Assembly (NCBI GenBank): GCA_017440935.1
Contig: JAFSAO010000010.1
Span: 1-64,000 of the forward strand
Source of the DNA: Opitutales bacterium
GTDB lineage: Bacteria > Verrucomicrobiota > Verrucomicrobiia > Opitutales > UBA953
Direction of reading: 5' to 3'
Length of the DNA: 64,000 nt
The position numbers were made by a program, and so were the translations under genes. The notes beneath the pieces are model-generated. The model was given only the letters and a program-made list of their open reading frames with translations. It was not told where the DNA came from and made no database searches. Positions 24,837 to 36,975 of the stretch are shown piece after piece; position 1 is the first letter of the stretch, and each line of letters begins with the position of its first letter.

Positions 24837-26663
24837 TTATTCCACGATGCGGACGCCGCCCTTGTCTGCGGAAGCGACCATTTTCGCGTAAGCGCGGAGC
24901 GCTTTGGAAATCTTGCGGTTGCGCGTTTTCGGTGTCCACGCCGCGTTCCCGCGAGCTTCTTCCTCGGCGCGGCGCGCGGCGAGTTCTTCATCGGAAATGC
25001 AAACGCGAATCGTGCGCGCGGGAATGTCGATTTCAATCAAATCGTTGTCGCGAATGAGTGCGACGTTCCCGCCTGCCGCCGCTTCCGGCGAAATGTGCCC
25101 GATGGAAAGCCCGGAAGTTCCGCCCGAGAAACGACCGTCCGTAATCAGCGCGCAAAGCTCACCGAGGTGCTTCGACTTGATATACGATGTCGGATAAAGC
25201 ATTTCCTGCATGCCCGGGCCGCCGCGCGGACCTTCGTGCGTGATGACGACGACGTCGCCCGGACCGACCTTGCCGCCGAGAATGCCTTCGCACGCGTCGT
25301 CCTGCGATTCAAACACGCGCGCCGTGCCTTTGAATTTGAAAACCTTTTCGGAAACGCCCGCCGTTTTGACGATGCAACCGTCCTGCGCGATATTGCCGAA
25401 GAGCACGGCAAGCCCGCCGTCACGCACATAAGCGTGTTCGACATCGCGAATGCAACCGTTTGCGCGGTCTGTATCCAAATTTTCATAACGCGTTTCCTGC
25501 GAAGCCATTTCGATGTTGCGCGTTCCCGCGGGCGCGGCATGAGCGCGTTCGAGTGCCTCGGCGGAGACGGTCGGCGAATCGATGTCGTTTTGCGCGATGG
25601 CTTCGGCAAGCGTCAGCCCGTCGGCGCGGTAAACGTTCCCGTCGATAAGCCCTTCGGCGGCGAGGCGTCCGATAATCGTCAAAATTCCGCCCGCGCGGTT
25701 TACGTCTTCGATGTGATATTTTTTCGTGTTCGGTGCGACTTTACAAAGCACGGGAACGCGGCGGGAAAGGAAGTCGATGTCCTTCATCGTGAAATCCACG
25801 CCGGCTTCCTGCGCAATGGCGAGCAGGTGAAGCACCGTGTTGGTCGAACCGCCCATCGCGATGTCGAGCGTCATTGCGTTCAGGAACGCGGCGCGCGTGG
25901 CGATCTGGCGCGGAAGCACGGTGGCGTCGCCTTTTTCGTAATAGGCGTAAGCCATTTCGACGATGCGCTTTGCGGCTTTTTCAAAAAGTTTCATGCGCTC
26001 TTTGTGCGTCGAGAGCACGGTGCCGTTGCCGGGAAGCGCCATACCGAGCACTTCGTTGAGGCAATTCATAGAATTTGCCGTAAACATGCCGGAGCAGGAG
26101 CCGCAAGTCGGGCACGCGAGGCGTTCGAGCTCGGCGAGTTTTTCGTCGGAATAAGATTCGTCCGCGCCCTTGACCATCACGTCAATCAGGTCGTATTTTT
26201 CGCCTTCAAAATCGCCGGCTTCCATCGGTCCGCCGGAAACGAAAATCGCGGGAATATTCAGGCGCATTGCCGCCATGAGCATTCCGGGCGTAACTTTGTC
26301 GCAGTTGGAAATGCAAACGATAGCGTCCACGCGGTGCGCGTTGCACATGTATTCGACGGAGTCGGCGATGAGGTCGCGCGACGGGAGCGAGTAAAGCATG
26401 CCGTCGTGCCCCATTGCGATGCCGTCGTCGATGGCGATGGTGTTAAATTCTGCGGCGAAGCAGCCCTGCGCTTCTATGAGCGCCTTAATCTGTTGCCCGA
26501 TTTTGTGCAAATGCGTGTGCCCGGGAACAAACTGCGTGAATGAATTGACGATGCCGATAATCGGCTTGCCGAGTTGTTCTTCTTTCATGCCGTTGGCGCG
26601 CCAAAGTGCGCGCGCGCCCGCCATGCGGCGACCTTCCGTGCTGAGTGAACTGCGAAATTTCAT
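24837..26663 (-). CDS. ilvD: Dihydroxy-acid dehydratase
   Basis: Iron-sulfur dehydratase in valine, leucine and isoleucine synthesis. The 608-residue product has the cluster cysteines in [11 protein letters not shown] and [17 protein letters not shown]. Active-site segments include [19 protein letters not shown] and [21 protein letters not shown]. It starts [23 protein letters not shown], 12 bases before the ATG, may be its -10 box. No other ilv gene is in the window. Confidence 0.96.
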   Translation of the reverse strand: MKFRSSLSTEGRRMAGARALWRANGMKEEQLGKPIIGIVNSFTQFVPGHTHLHKIGQQIKALIEAQGCFAAEFNTIAIDDGIAMGHDGMLYSLPSRDLIADSVEYMCNAHRVDAIVCISNCDKVTPGMLMAAMRLNIPAIFVSGGPMEAGDFEGEKYDLIDVMVKGADESYSDEKLAELERLACPTCGSCSGMFTANSMNCLNEVLGMALPGNGTVLSTHKERMKLFEKAAKRIVEMAYAYYEKGDATVLPRQIATRAAFLNAMTLDIAMGGSTNTVLHLLAIAQEAGVDFTMKDIDFLSRRVPVLCKVAPNTKKYHIEDVNRAGGILTIIGRLAAEGLIDGNVYRADGLTLAEAIAQNDIDSPTVSAEALERAHAAPAGTRNIEMASQETRYENLDTDRANGCIRDVEHAYVRDGGLAVLFGNIAQDGCIVKTAGVSEKVFKFKGTARVFESQDDACEGILGGKVGPGDVVVITHEGPRGGPGMQEMLYPTSYIKSKHLGELCALITDGRFSGGTSGLSIGHISPEAAAGGNVALIRDNDLIEIDIPARTIRVCISDEELAARRAEEEARGNAAWTPKTRNRKISKALRAYAKMVASADKGGVRIVE

Positions 26664-26726
26664 AGTGGAGAAAAATCATACGCCCGTTCCCGCGCCAACG
26701 CAAAGACTTTTACGGGGGAGGAACGG

Positions 26727-26794
26727 CGTTCCCGCAACGGGAACTTCGTGTTTCGTGATTAAAAATCGTAAACAAATGAGCTATAATTTGTCGC
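26727..26794 (+). promoter_or_regulatory. Promoter of the alcohol dehydrogenase gene, likely leaderless
   Basis: A perfect -10 box TATAAT (26782-26787) is followed by seven bases and then the ATG, so transcription should begin at or next to the start codon. No Shine-Dalgarno sequence fits. Upstream, CGTTCCCG and CGGGAAC face each other across CAA (26727-26744). The -35 box is weak. Confidence 0.6.
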
Positions 26795-27997
26795 ATGGAA
26801 AATTTCACCTATTTTTGCCCCACGCATTGGATTTTCGGACGCGACACGCAAGCACGCGTCGGAGAGCTCGTCGCCCGCTTCGCCGGGAAAAATGCAACTG
26901 TCCTCCTGCATTTCGGAGGGAACAGCATCAAGCGTAGCGGACTTTACGACACAACGGTCTCCGCGCTCCGCGAACGCGGAGTGCGCTTCGTCGAGCTCGG
27001 CGGCGTCGTGCCGAACCCGCGACTGAACCTCGTTCGCGAAGGGATTCGCCTTTGCCGCGATGCCGGCGTGTCGTTCATTCTCGCCGTCGGCGGCGGAAGC
27101 GTCATCGACTCTGCAAAAGCGATTGCGGCAGGCATTGATGCGGACAACGGCGACATTTGGGAAACCTTCGTCTCGCGCCGCCCGCTCAAAACCGCCGTTC
27201 CCGTGGCGACGGTGCTAACGCTTCCCGCAACCGGTTCCGAAATGAGCCCGAACACCGTCATTACCGACGAAGCAAGCGGCTACAAACTCGGCTACGGTGA
27301 CGAAAAACTCCGCCCCGTTTTCAGCATCGTCAATCCGGAGCTTTTTTTCACGCTCCCGCCCGACCAAATCGCAAACGGCGTGAGCGATATGATGAGCCAC
27401 ATTTTCGAACGTTATTTTTCAAACACGCCGCATTGCGACATCACCGACGGGCTTTGCGAAAGCGTTTTGAGAACCATTATCCGCAACGCGCCGTGCCTGC
27501 TCGAAAATCCGGAAAACTACGACGCTTGGGCCGAAATCGGCTTCGCGGGAACAGTCGCGCACAACAATTTGCTCGGACTCGGGCGCGAGCAGGATTGGGC
27601 GTGCCACGGCATGGAGCACGAAATCAGCGCAATTTACGACGTGGCACACGGCGCCGGGCTCGCCGTCGTTACTCCCGCGTGGATGAAATTCGTCCTTCCG
27701 GAAAAATCCGCCAAGCTCGCTCAGTTTGCGAAAAATGTTTTCGGCGTTCCCGCGGGAACCACCGATTCCGAAACCGCGCAGGCGGGAATCAATGCGCTCA
27801 CGGCATTTTACAAAAAAATGGGATTGCCGACCACAATGCGCGAACTCGGCATTCCCGACGCTTCGCGCTTTGAAGAAATGGCGAAAAAAGCCGTCCTCGG
27901 ACGTTCCCGCGACGGCAACGAAATCCCGCAGGGCAATTTCCGCAAACTCTTCTCCGGCGACATTGTCGCAATCTATAACCTCGCCCAACACGATTGA
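26795..27997 (+). CDS. Iron-containing alcohol dehydrogenase (BdhA/YqhD-like)
   Basis: Probably NAD(P)H-dependent reduction of aldehydes to alcohols, to re-oxidise cofactor in fermentation. The 400-residue product has the Rossmann segment AVGGGSVIDSAKAIAAG and TLPATGSEMSPNTVIT. The metal ligands lie in SDMMSHIFERY, CHGMEHEISAIYD and VAHGAGLAVV. The segment CHGMEHEISA is typical of the YqhD/BdhA branch. Substrate is not determinable. The next gene's frame touches its stop (an unlikely TTG overlapping TGA). Confidence 0.93.
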   Translation: MENFTYFCPTHWIFGRDTQARVGELVARFAGKNATVLLHFGGNSIKRSGLYDTTVSALRERGVRFVELGGVVPNPRLNLVREGIRLCRDAGVSFILAVGGGSVIDSAKAIAAGIDADNGDIWETFVSRRPLKTAVPVATVLTLPATGSEMSPNTVITDEASGYKLGYGDEKLRPVFSIVNPELFFTLPPDQIANGVSDMMSHIFERYFSNTPHCDITDGLCESVLRTIIRNAPCLLENPENYDAWAEIGFAGTVAHNNLLGLGREQDWACHGMEHEISAIYDVAHGAGLAVVTPAWMKFVLPEKSAKLAQFAKNVFGVPAGTTDSETAQAGINALTAFYKKMGLPTTMRELGIPDASRFEEMAKKAVLGRSRDGNEIPQGNFRKLFSGDIVAIYNLAQHD

Positions 27998-28026
27998 CAC
28001 GAACCGTGCCCGCCAAAGGTTTTCCC

Positions 28027-29049
28027 GTGAAGTTTCTCCTTTTTCTTTTGTGTTACGTTCCTGTGCTGTGCGGATTTGCGAAAGAAAATCTGTTCATTAT
28101 CGCAGGTTCGGATTTTCAGGCAAAAACGCATGAAGCGAGCGCAAAAAATGTTGACGGAATTTTGAAAAAAATTCGCTCACACAACGCGTTTGATGCGGAG
28201 CGCGTTCTTTTTTGCGGCGACTACACCGTGCAACTCCGAAACCTGCCGGAAGACAGCGAAAACGGAATTTCCGCGCTCAAACAAACGCTTTTTTCGGCGC
28301 AACTCGGAATCGCGCCCGAAGAAATTGTCCTCGTTCAGGGAAACCACGATCCTGCGGGAACGCGGGGAATCTCACCGAGCGGCGCGCACGATCCCGAGCA
28401 CAATCGCTACGGCGTTTTCGTCATCAACGAAGATGATTTCATGTGGATGCAGGGACGACGCGCGACCGACGGGAACGCCGATATTTCTGACGACGAAGCC
28501 GCCGTCGCGAAAACCGCAGCCAAGCTCGATGCGTATTTGAAAACAAAATACACGTCCGGTTTCCGGGCGCCGGTTTTTGTGCTCTCACACCTTCCGCTTC
28601 ACTACTCGATGAGAACTTACAACGACGGAGACGGATGCTTCGCAAAGTTTATTTTCGATGTTTTAAACCGCTACGGGAAACTCGGCATGAAACTGATTTT
28701 CCTCTACGGTCACAACCATTCCAACGGCTGGGATAATTACCTCGGCGGCGCCTCCGTTTTTCTTTCGCCCGGCGAAAAAATCCCCGTCGCCGTTCCCGCA
28801 GACCGAAAAGCGTGCACGCAGGAAACTCTCGCGTTCACCTACATGAACGCCGGATACACGGGCTATTACTCGACAACGAACCCGAACGACGGAGCCGACC
28901 GCACGCTTTCCATGACTGTTTTTGAAATTGCTCCGGGCGGAGAGGTCAAAATTTGCCGCTTTTCGAGCGAAGGAATTTGTCCGCTCAAAGCACCGGGCGT
29001 CCCCAACACGCGCAGCGACAATCAGGAGCAAAAACTGAATTTATACTGA
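28027..29049 (+). CDS. Exported metallophosphoesterase
   Basis: A calcineurin-like phosphoesterase with all five metal-binding blocks in order: GSDFQ (first block, variant), CGDYT, QGNHDP, SHLPLHY and YGHNHSNG. The chosen GTG start at 28027 gives a signal peptide MKFLLFLLCYVPVLCGFA, so the 340-residue protein probably acts in the periplasm or at the cell surface. A TTG at 27994 would add ten non-signal residues and is less likely. Substrate unknown. It lies 29 bases after the alcohol dehydrogenase gene. Confidence 0.85.
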   Translation: MKFLLFLLCYVPVLCGFAKENLFIIAGSDFQAKTHEASAKNVDGILKKIRSHNAFDAERVLFCGDYTVQLRNLPEDSENGISALKQTLFSAQLGIAPEEIVLVQGNHDPAGTRGISPSGAHDPEHNRYGVFVINEDDFMWMQGRRATDGNADISDDEAAVAKTAAKLDAYLKTKYTSGFRAPVFVLSHLPLHYSMRTYNDGDGCFAKFIFDVLNRYGKLGMKLIFLYGHNHSNGWDNYLGGASVFLSPGEKIPVAVPADRKACTQETLAFTYMNAGYTGYYSTTNPNDGADRTLSMTVFEIAPGGEVKICRFSSEGICPLKAPGVPNTRSDNQEQKLNLY

Positions 29050-29132
29050 TTTCCGTTCTGCTTTCAAACGCCCCGGAAAATTAAAGTTTGCGGGAACGGT
29101 TTTGTTCCGATTTATTCGCTCGTTCCCGTGTT

Positions 29133-29149
29133 TGCCTCACGGTGAGGCA
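29133..29149. promoter_or_regulatory. 17-base palindrome upstream of the small gene at 29182
   Basis: TGCCTCAC-G-GTGAGGCA is a perfect inverted repeat with a single central base. It is 32 bases before the start and has no T run, so a protein-binding operator is more likely than a terminator. Confidence 0.45.
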
Positions 29150-29181
29150 GCGATCCAAACATTAACCCACGAAATTGCAAC

Positions 29182-29427
29182 ATGAGCGAAAATCAGACCA
29201 AAGACGTGACTCGCGTGGTTAGAGTTTCCCGAATCTTCGGGCACACGCCCGTAGCCGTGCTCGTCCACACGGACGACGGTCGCCGCGAACAAATTCGCAT
29301 CCCGAACTGGGAACACGTCAACACCGATACCGGCGGACTGAACGAGTCCGGATGGGAATTTGTCGAAGACGAATTGGCTCGTATCTTCGGCGAATTTGAA
29401 TGGGCAATGCCCGGCTTTGCCCGCTAA
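29182..29427 (+). CDS. Small conserved hypothetical protein
   Basis: An 81-residue protein, MSENQTKDVTRVVRVSRIFG at the start, then HTDDGRREQIRIPNWEHVN and an acidic, aromatic C-terminal half (EFVEDELARIFGEFEW). I do not recognise the family. Regular codon use, a lone position between intergenic spacers, a palindromic site upstream and 27 bases of spacing to the helicase gene support a real gene. Confidence 0.65.
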   Translation: MSENQTKDVTRVVRVSRIFGHTPVAVLVHTDDGRREQIRIPNWEHVNTDTGGLNESGWEFVEDELARIFGEFEWAMPGFAR

Positions 29428-29454
29428 ACCTTAGCGTGCGGATAACTTGTCGCC

Positions 29455-31617
29455 ATGGCAGACAAACCGACGTTCCCGCCGATTGATTTTCGTTCCGAGC
29501 TGAACGAAGATCAGTTCGGCGCGGTAACGTCGCAGAGCCGCAACGCGTTGGTGCTCGCGGGAGCAGGCTCGGGAAAAACACGCACGCTGACATACCGCGT
29601 TGCGTGGCTTCTGGAGCAAGGCGTTCCGCCGTGGCGAATCCTGCTCCTCACGTTTACGAATAAGGCGGCGGGCGAAATGCTCGAGCGCATCGAAGATCTG
29701 ACGGGAATCCCGCGCTCGCAATTCTGGGGCGGCACGTTTCACAGCATCGGGCAACGCATTCTGCGCGCCAACGCCTACGCCGTCGGGCTCAATCCCGATT
29801 TCACTATTTTGGATGCCGACGATGCCGACGCGCTTTTTAGCAATGTTTGCAAGCAGGTCGCGCCGGATTTTATCAAAGGGAAAAACTCGCCGACGCCGCG
29901 CGTAATTTTCGATGTCGTGAGCTACGCGCGCAACACGCGTTCTCCGATTGAGAAGATCGCCAAAGAACGCTTGGAATGGGCTCCCCGAGCGGAGGAAATC
30001 GTTCCCGCGCTGTGGAAAGAATACACGGCGGCGAAACGCCTGCAAAACTCCTGCGACTACGATGATTTACTCGAACTTCTCTGCGAATTGCTCCGCAACG
30101 ATCCGCCGGCGCGGGAACGCTACGGAAACCGGTTTCTCCACATTCTCGTGGACGAATTTCAAGACACCAACTCCCTGCAATCCGAAATCGTGCGCCTGAT
30201 TTCCGGCCCGGAAACGCACGTCATGGCGGTCGGCGACGACGCACAATGCATTTACACTTGGCGCGGAGCCAACTACAAAAACATTGTCGATTTCCCGATA
30301 AATTTTCCGGACACGCAACTGCACAAAATCGAAATCAATTATCGCTCAACACCGGAAATTCTCGATTTTTCAAACTCAATTCTAAGTGCGCGCACGGAAG
30401 AATCCGGCTTCTCCAAACAGTTGCGCGCCACACGGGAACACGGCGCGCCGCCCTACGTTATTCCGCAACTGGATTCCTTTGCGCAAGCACACGCCGTCGT
30501 CTCAAAAATCCGCACACTCGTCGAGGATGAAGGCTACTCGCTTTCCGACATTATCGTGCTTTACCGGGCACATTTTCAGGCAAAAGAACTCCAACTCGAA
30601 CTCACCAATCTTTCCGTTCCTTTCGTTATCACGAGCGGGATTCAATTCTTCCAGCAGGCGCACATTCGAGATTTTGTCGCGCAACTGCGTTTTGTCCAAA
30701 ACCACAACGACCGAGTCGCGTTCACGCGTATTCTCAATCTCATCGACAAAATCGGTCCGCGCACAGCGGAGCGTATTCTGGAAGCAGGGAACAACGTCGC
30801 ATCGAACAAAAACATAAAACTACTCACGGCGCTTTTGGACAAACTCGTTTTGAAAAAGGTTCCGGAAGTTGCACGCGACGACTATCAGGACTTGATTCTT
30901 ACGCTGCAGGATATGTCGGAATCACTCCACGGAAAGGAAATCCAAACAGGAGCGACCGCCGCCGAACTTTCGCAAAAAATCGCCAAAACGCCCGACGAAG
31001 AAAACTCGTTGGGAGAACTTTTTGATTTTTTTGCCGACGGGAACGAATACGCAAATTCCGTTCTCACGGAAAACGATATCGCCAAAACGGAAAACACCGT
31101 CCTTGCCACTCCGGCGGAAGTAGTCCGCATCGGCATCGACGGCTGGTATGGCGATTTCCTCAAAAAAATCTATCCGAACTGGCAACAGCGCTACGACGAC
31201 CTTGAAAGTTTGATCGGGTTTGCGGAAAAGTTTGAAAATCTCTCCGATTTGCTCGCCCAACTCGCACTTTTCAGCACGGAAACCACGGACAAAGACGTGC
31301 GGGAACGCAACGGCGGGAACGATTCGTTGCGCCTTTCCACGATTCACCAAGCGAAAGGCTTAGAGTTTCCGGTCGTTTTCGTCATCGGATGCGCAGACGG
31401 ACTTTTCCCGCTTCGGCGAGCCATCGAAGAAGGCGATTTGGACGAAGAACGCCGGCTTTTCTACGTCGCCTGCACACGGGCAAAAGAAAAACTCTTCATG
31501 CTCTACCCGAAAATTTCTTCGGGACGCGATTCCTCTCTCCTCGACGTTTCCCAATTTATCCGAGAAGCGGAACCGTCATCCTATCGTATGTTTTACGGCT
31601 CGCCCCGCTCTTTCTAA
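29455..31617 (+). CDS. UvrD/PcrA/Rep-type ATP-dependent DNA helicase
   Basis: Superfamily 1A 3'-to-5' helicase. The 720-residue product has the Q-motif region LNEDQFGAV, Walker A AGAGSGKT (35-42), TFTNKAAGEM and GTFHSIGQRILR. DEAD-type motif II is VDEFQDTN (about 232), then GDDAQCIYTWRGA, NYRSTPEIL, and late motifs LSTIHQAKGLEFPVVFV and EERRLFYVACTRAKE. Whether it is the UvrD, PcrA or Rep equivalent cannot be told from the sequence; nucleotide excision repair or replication restart are the candidate roles. Confidence 0.93.
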   Translation: MADKPTFPPIDFRSELNEDQFGAVTSQSRNALVLAGAGSGKTRTLTYRVAWLLEQGVPPWRILLLTFTNKAAGEMLERIEDLTGIPRSQFWGGTFHSIGQRILRANAYAVGLNPDFTILDADDADALFSNVCKQVAPDFIKGKNSPTPRVIFDVVSYARNTRSPIEKIAKERLEWAPRAEEIVPALWKEYTAAKRLQNSCDYDDLLELLCELLRNDPPARERYGNRFLHILVDEFQDTNSLQSEIVRLISGPETHVMAVGDDAQCIYTWRGANYKNIVDFPINFPDTQLHKIEINYRSTPEILDFSNSILSARTEESGFSKQLRATREHGAPPYVIPQLDSFAQAHAVVSKIRTLVEDEGYSLSDIIVLYRAHFQAKELQLELTNLSVPFVITSGIQFFQQAHIRDFVAQLRFVQNHNDRVAFTRILNLIDKIGPRTAERILEAGNNVASNKNIKLLTALLDKLVLKKVPEVARDDYQDLILTLQDMSESLHGKEIQTGATAAELSQKIAKTPDEENSLGELFDFFADGNEYANSVLTENDIAKTENTVLATPAEVVRIGIDGWYGDFLKKIYPNWQQRYDDLESLIGFAEKFENLSDLLAQLALFSTETTDKDVRERNGGNDSLRLSTIHQAKGLEFPVVFVIGCADGLFPLRRAIEEGDLDEERRLFYVACTRAKEKLFMLYPKISSGRDSSLLDVSQFIREAEPSSYRMFYGSPRSF

Positions 31618-31727
31618 CGCGTCCGAAGCCACCTTTATTCCTGCGGGAACGCCGCCCGAAGCCGAGCTTCTTGCGGACAACTAAAACGTTGCCGCGGGAA
31701 CGCAAAACCGACAAAATTTTCGGCACT

Positions 31728-32921
31728 ATGGCAAAACAAGTCGTTTCTCCCCGCGTTCGCGGATTCGTTTGCATTACGGCTCATCCGGAAGGTTGCGCCG
31801 CTCACGTTCGCGAGCAAATCGCCTATGTAAAAAGCCGCCCGACCATGAAGAACGGCCCGAAAAACGTTCTCGTCATCGGTTCTTCCACGGGCTACGGGCT
31901 TGCTTCGCGCATCGCTGCCGCTTTCGGCTCGGGTGCAAACACGTTCGGCGTTTATTTTGAACGCCCGAGCGCCAACAACAAACCCGCTTCCGCCGGGTGG
32001 TACAACACCGCCGCGTTTGAAGCCGAGGCGAAAAAAGCCGGGCTCTACGCCGCTTCCGTCAACGGCGATGCATTTTCCGCCGAGCTTAAAACGCAAGTTA
32101 TTGAGCGCCTCAAGAAGGAAATGCCGCAAATCGACCTCGTTGTTTACTCGCTTGCCGCACCGCGCCGCACCGATCCCGTTACGGGCGAAGTTTACAAGTC
32201 CGTTTTGAAAACCGTCGGAGAACCGTTTGTATCCAAAAATTTAAATACGGACCAAAAACTCGTTAACGAAGCGACGATTGAGCCCGCAAACGAGGAAGAA
32301 GTTAAAGCGACGATTAAAGTCATGGGCGGCGAAGACTGGAAGCTCTGGATTGACGCGCTCGACGAAGCCGGGCTTCTCGCCGAAGGTTGCCAATCCGTCG
32401 CGTATTCTTACATCGGACCGTCGCTGACTTGGCCGATTTACAAAGACGGTTCTATCGGACAGGCGAAAAAAGACCTTTACGCCAAGGCGAAAGAAATCGA
32501 TGCGATTTTGAAAATCAAACGCGGTCGCGCTTTTGTTTCCGTCAACAAAGCACTCGTCACGCAGGCATCGTCGGCAATTCCGGTCGTTCCGCTTTACATC
32601 TCGATTCTGTTCAAAGTGATGAAAGCAAAAGGCTTGCACGAAGGTTGCGTTGAGCAAATTCAGCGCCTCTTTGAAACCCAGATGTACAACGACAACGCGC
32701 TTAACTACGACGAAAACGGACTCGTCCGTATCGACGATTGGGAAATGCGCGAAGACGTGCAGAAGGAAGTCTTTGAAATTTGGCCGAAGGTTTCGACGGA
32801 AAATCTTCTCGAACTCACGGATTTCAACGGCTACCAGACGGACTTCCTGAAACTCTTCGGTTTCGGTGTCGACGGAGTCGATTACACAGCGGAAGTCGAA
32901 GTCGAAGTTCCGATCGGATAG
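31728..32921 (+). CDS. fabV: Enoyl-[acyl-carrier-protein] reductase, FabV type
   Basis: Last step of each fatty-acid elongation cycle, or trans-2-enoyl-CoA reduction in fermentation. From the ATG at 31728 the product is 397 residues, the family length, and begins MAKQVVSPRVRGFVCITAHP. It has the cofactor loop VIGSSTGYGLASRIAAAFG and the FabV active site TWPIYKDGSIGQAKKDL, where Tyr and Lys are separated by eight residues. FabV is known to resist triclosan. The frame is open further upstream, but that part overlaps the helicase gene and is non-coding in character. Confidence 0.95.
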   Translation: MAKQVVSPRVRGFVCITAHPEGCAAHVREQIAYVKSRPTMKNGPKNVLVIGSSTGYGLASRIAAAFGSGANTFGVYFERPSANNKPASAGWYNTAAFEAEAKKAGLYAASVNGDAFSAELKTQVIERLKKEMPQIDLVVYSLAAPRRTDPVTGEVYKSVLKTVGEPFVSKNLNTDQKLVNEATIEPANEEEVKATIKVMGGEDWKLWIDALDEAGLLAEGCQSVAYSYIGPSLTWPIYKDGSIGQAKKDLYAKAKEIDAILKIKRGRAFVSVNKALVTQASSAIPVVPLYISILFKVMKAKGLHEGCVEQIQRLFETQMYNDNALNYDENGLVRIDDWEMREDVQKEVFEIWPKVSTENLLELTDFNGYQTDFLKLFGFGVDGVDYTAEVEVEVPIG

Positions 32922-32953
32922 TGAAAAAGATTAAAGCTTAAAGATTAGAGCTC

Positions 32954-32985
32954 AAAGAGCGTTCCCGCGCGGGAACGCTCTTTTG
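32954..32985 (+). terminator. Terminator of fabV: a perfect palindrome of two CGGGAACG words
   Basis: AAAGAGCGTTCCCGC (32954-32968) is followed directly by its exact complement GCGGGAACGCTCTTT (32969-32983), a 30-base palindrome ending in T. It stands 33 bases after the fabV stop, behind low-complexity AAAGCTTAAAGATTAGAGCT words. Confidence 0.85.
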
Positions 32986-33012
32986 TTTCTGCCGGGAAGT
33001 TTTATCCGAACA

Positions 33013-33050
33013 AAAAAAACGTTCCCGCGAAATATCTCACGGGAACGCGA
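33013..33050 (-). terminator. Terminator of the PEP-CTERM gene: facing CGGGAACG words
   Basis: CGTTCCCG (33020-33027) and CGGGAACG (33040-33047) enclose CGAAATATCTCA. On the minus strand the stem is followed by eight T. It begins 22 bases after the gene end. The same 28 bases recur at 34198-34225. Confidence 0.82.
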
Positions 33051-33068
33051 AACTTTAAAATCGGCAGA

Positions 33069-33944
33069 TTATTTGCGCCGGCGGCGCGAAGCGACGAGAG
33101 CCAACGCACCTATGCCTGCGAGCAAACCGAACGCCGACGGCTCGGGAATGTTTTCCGCCTTGCGAGTCCACTTTGTAAACGAGTTCTGAGGTATTCCGTT
33201 TTCGGAGCCGATAAAAGTAACGTCACCCATGCTTGATTTATTTCCTCCGGAGGTCGTTGCGTCTCCGATGAGATGAAATCCGATATCATCAAAAACCTTT
33301 TGCGTATGTCCTCCGGCTCCGAGGTGTGATGAGTTCAGTTTGAGAAAGTATGTGTTGGCTCCGGTCGTCTCGTTTTTCACTCCGAAGTAGATTTTGTCGT
33401 TAATGGACGAGTCGGCAAATGTTTCAAAAATGATTGTATATTGATAATGTCCATCCCCGTAATTGAAGTTGTTGGCCGATGTCCAAACTTGTGTTCCGGC
33501 GGAACCGAAAGCAAGAGATTCAACTGCAGGCGTATTTGGAACGTCTTTATACAACAAAACTCCGGCTTGACACATTACAGTCGGAGAATTTCCGAAAACG
33601 ATACAAACATCATTGGAAGTGGTTACCATCGAGAGCATTCCTGATGCGGGTTGTGTGTCGCCAAGCCCCTTGTCATGAACCATTTCAAATGTGATTTCGT
33701 AGCGGGCATCTTGGGTGAAGTCCACTTTCATGTTTGAGTTTCCGTGGATTTGGACTTCGTTAGCCGCGCCTGTTGAGCTCGTGTTTGTTCCCGTGAAGGT
33801 GAGTTTTTGTTCTTGGGTGTAAGTGTATTTCACCTTGTCGGTGTCCTGTTCCCAGATTTTTGTTTTTTGAGATTCCGTCCAAGCGGCGGCGCTGAGCGTT
33901 CCCGCGAGAAGGAGAGTTGGTATCGATAAGAATGATTTTTTCAT
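33069..33944 (-). CDS. PEP-CTERM sorting domain protein, exported
   Basis: A 291-residue surface or exported protein. From the ATG at 33944 it has a signal peptide (MKKSFLSIPTLLLAGTLSAAA), then a beta-rich region with many Thr, Asn and Gly, including a pattern like a laminin-G or concanavalin fold (my reading of the beta pattern only). It ends with the complete sorting tail IPEPSAFGLLAGIGALALV followed by RRRRK. In PEP-CTERM systems this tail is processed by an exosortase; none is in this window. The gene is more AT-rich than its neighbours and has a 245-base AT-rich region upstream. Function unknown. Confidence 0.85.
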   Translation of the reverse strand: MKKSFLSIPTLLLAGTLSAAAWTESQKTKIWEQDTDKVKYTYTQEQKLTFTGTNTSSTGAANEVQIHGNSNMKVDFTQDARYEITFEMVHDKGLGDTQPASGMLSMVTTSNDVCIVFGNSPTVMCQAGVLLYKDVPNTPAVESLAFGSAGTQVWTSANNFNYGDGHYQYTIIFETFADSSINDKIYFGVKNETTGANTYFLKLNSSHLGAGGHTQKVFDDIGFHLIGDATTSGGNKSSMGDVTFIGSENGIPQNSFTKWTRKAENIPEPSAFGLLAGIGALALVASRRRRK

Positions 33945-34189
33945 ATGTATTTTTGTTGTTTCAATTGAGAGCAAGAGACCGTCTCCTGACAAACAGACCC
34001 AATTGTGATTTTAATTCTCGCAAAAAAAAAAAGCATAGTGTCAAATAAAATCTACAAAAATGGTAGTATAAATAAGCATGGGGAAAGAATTTTAGGAAAA
34101 ACCTTCGCTGCTCTTTATTGATAAGATAGTGTGCAATCTTTTACATTTGTTTTCGTAAAAACTCTGCACTGAAAAATAAATTTACGGAT
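33945..34189 (-). promoter_or_regulatory. AT-rich upstream region of the PEP-CTERM gene
   Basis: A long A/T-rich stretch holding runs of A (around 34021-34031), several TATAAAT-like words and no open frame of note. It is probably the promoter region of the PEP-CTERM gene. I cannot pick one promoter with confidence. Confidence 0.4.
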
Positions 34190-34232
34190 AAAAAAAGCGT
34201 TCCCGCGAAATATCTCACGGGAACGCTTCTTT
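34190..34232 (-). terminator. Terminator of leuS: facing CGGGAACG words
   Basis: GCGTTCCCG and CGGGAACGC enclose CGAAATATCTCA (core 34198-34225), with an A run at 34190-34196 that becomes the T run on the minus strand. The core is identical to 33020-33047. TTAAGCCTTAAGCTCTAACC words lie between it and the leuS stop. Confidence 0.85.
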
Positions 34233-34260
34233 AAGCCTTAAGCTCTAACCTTTAAGCTCT

Positions 34261-36858
<2,598 letters not shown>

Positions 36859-36975
36859 GTTGAAAAAATATTTCGCGCAATCATAGATTTTTCGCGGGAA
36901 CGGCGCAAATTGAAATTCAGAGCTCTTCGCGACCTCTTTTTCGCACCTATTTATTCTTATCTTTAATTTTGAACA

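Noticed and set aside
27994-28026. TTG start for the metallophosphoesterase overlapping the alcohol dehydrogenase stop
   Set aside because: It would place ten residues before a clean signal peptide. The GTG at 28027 begins that signal directly.
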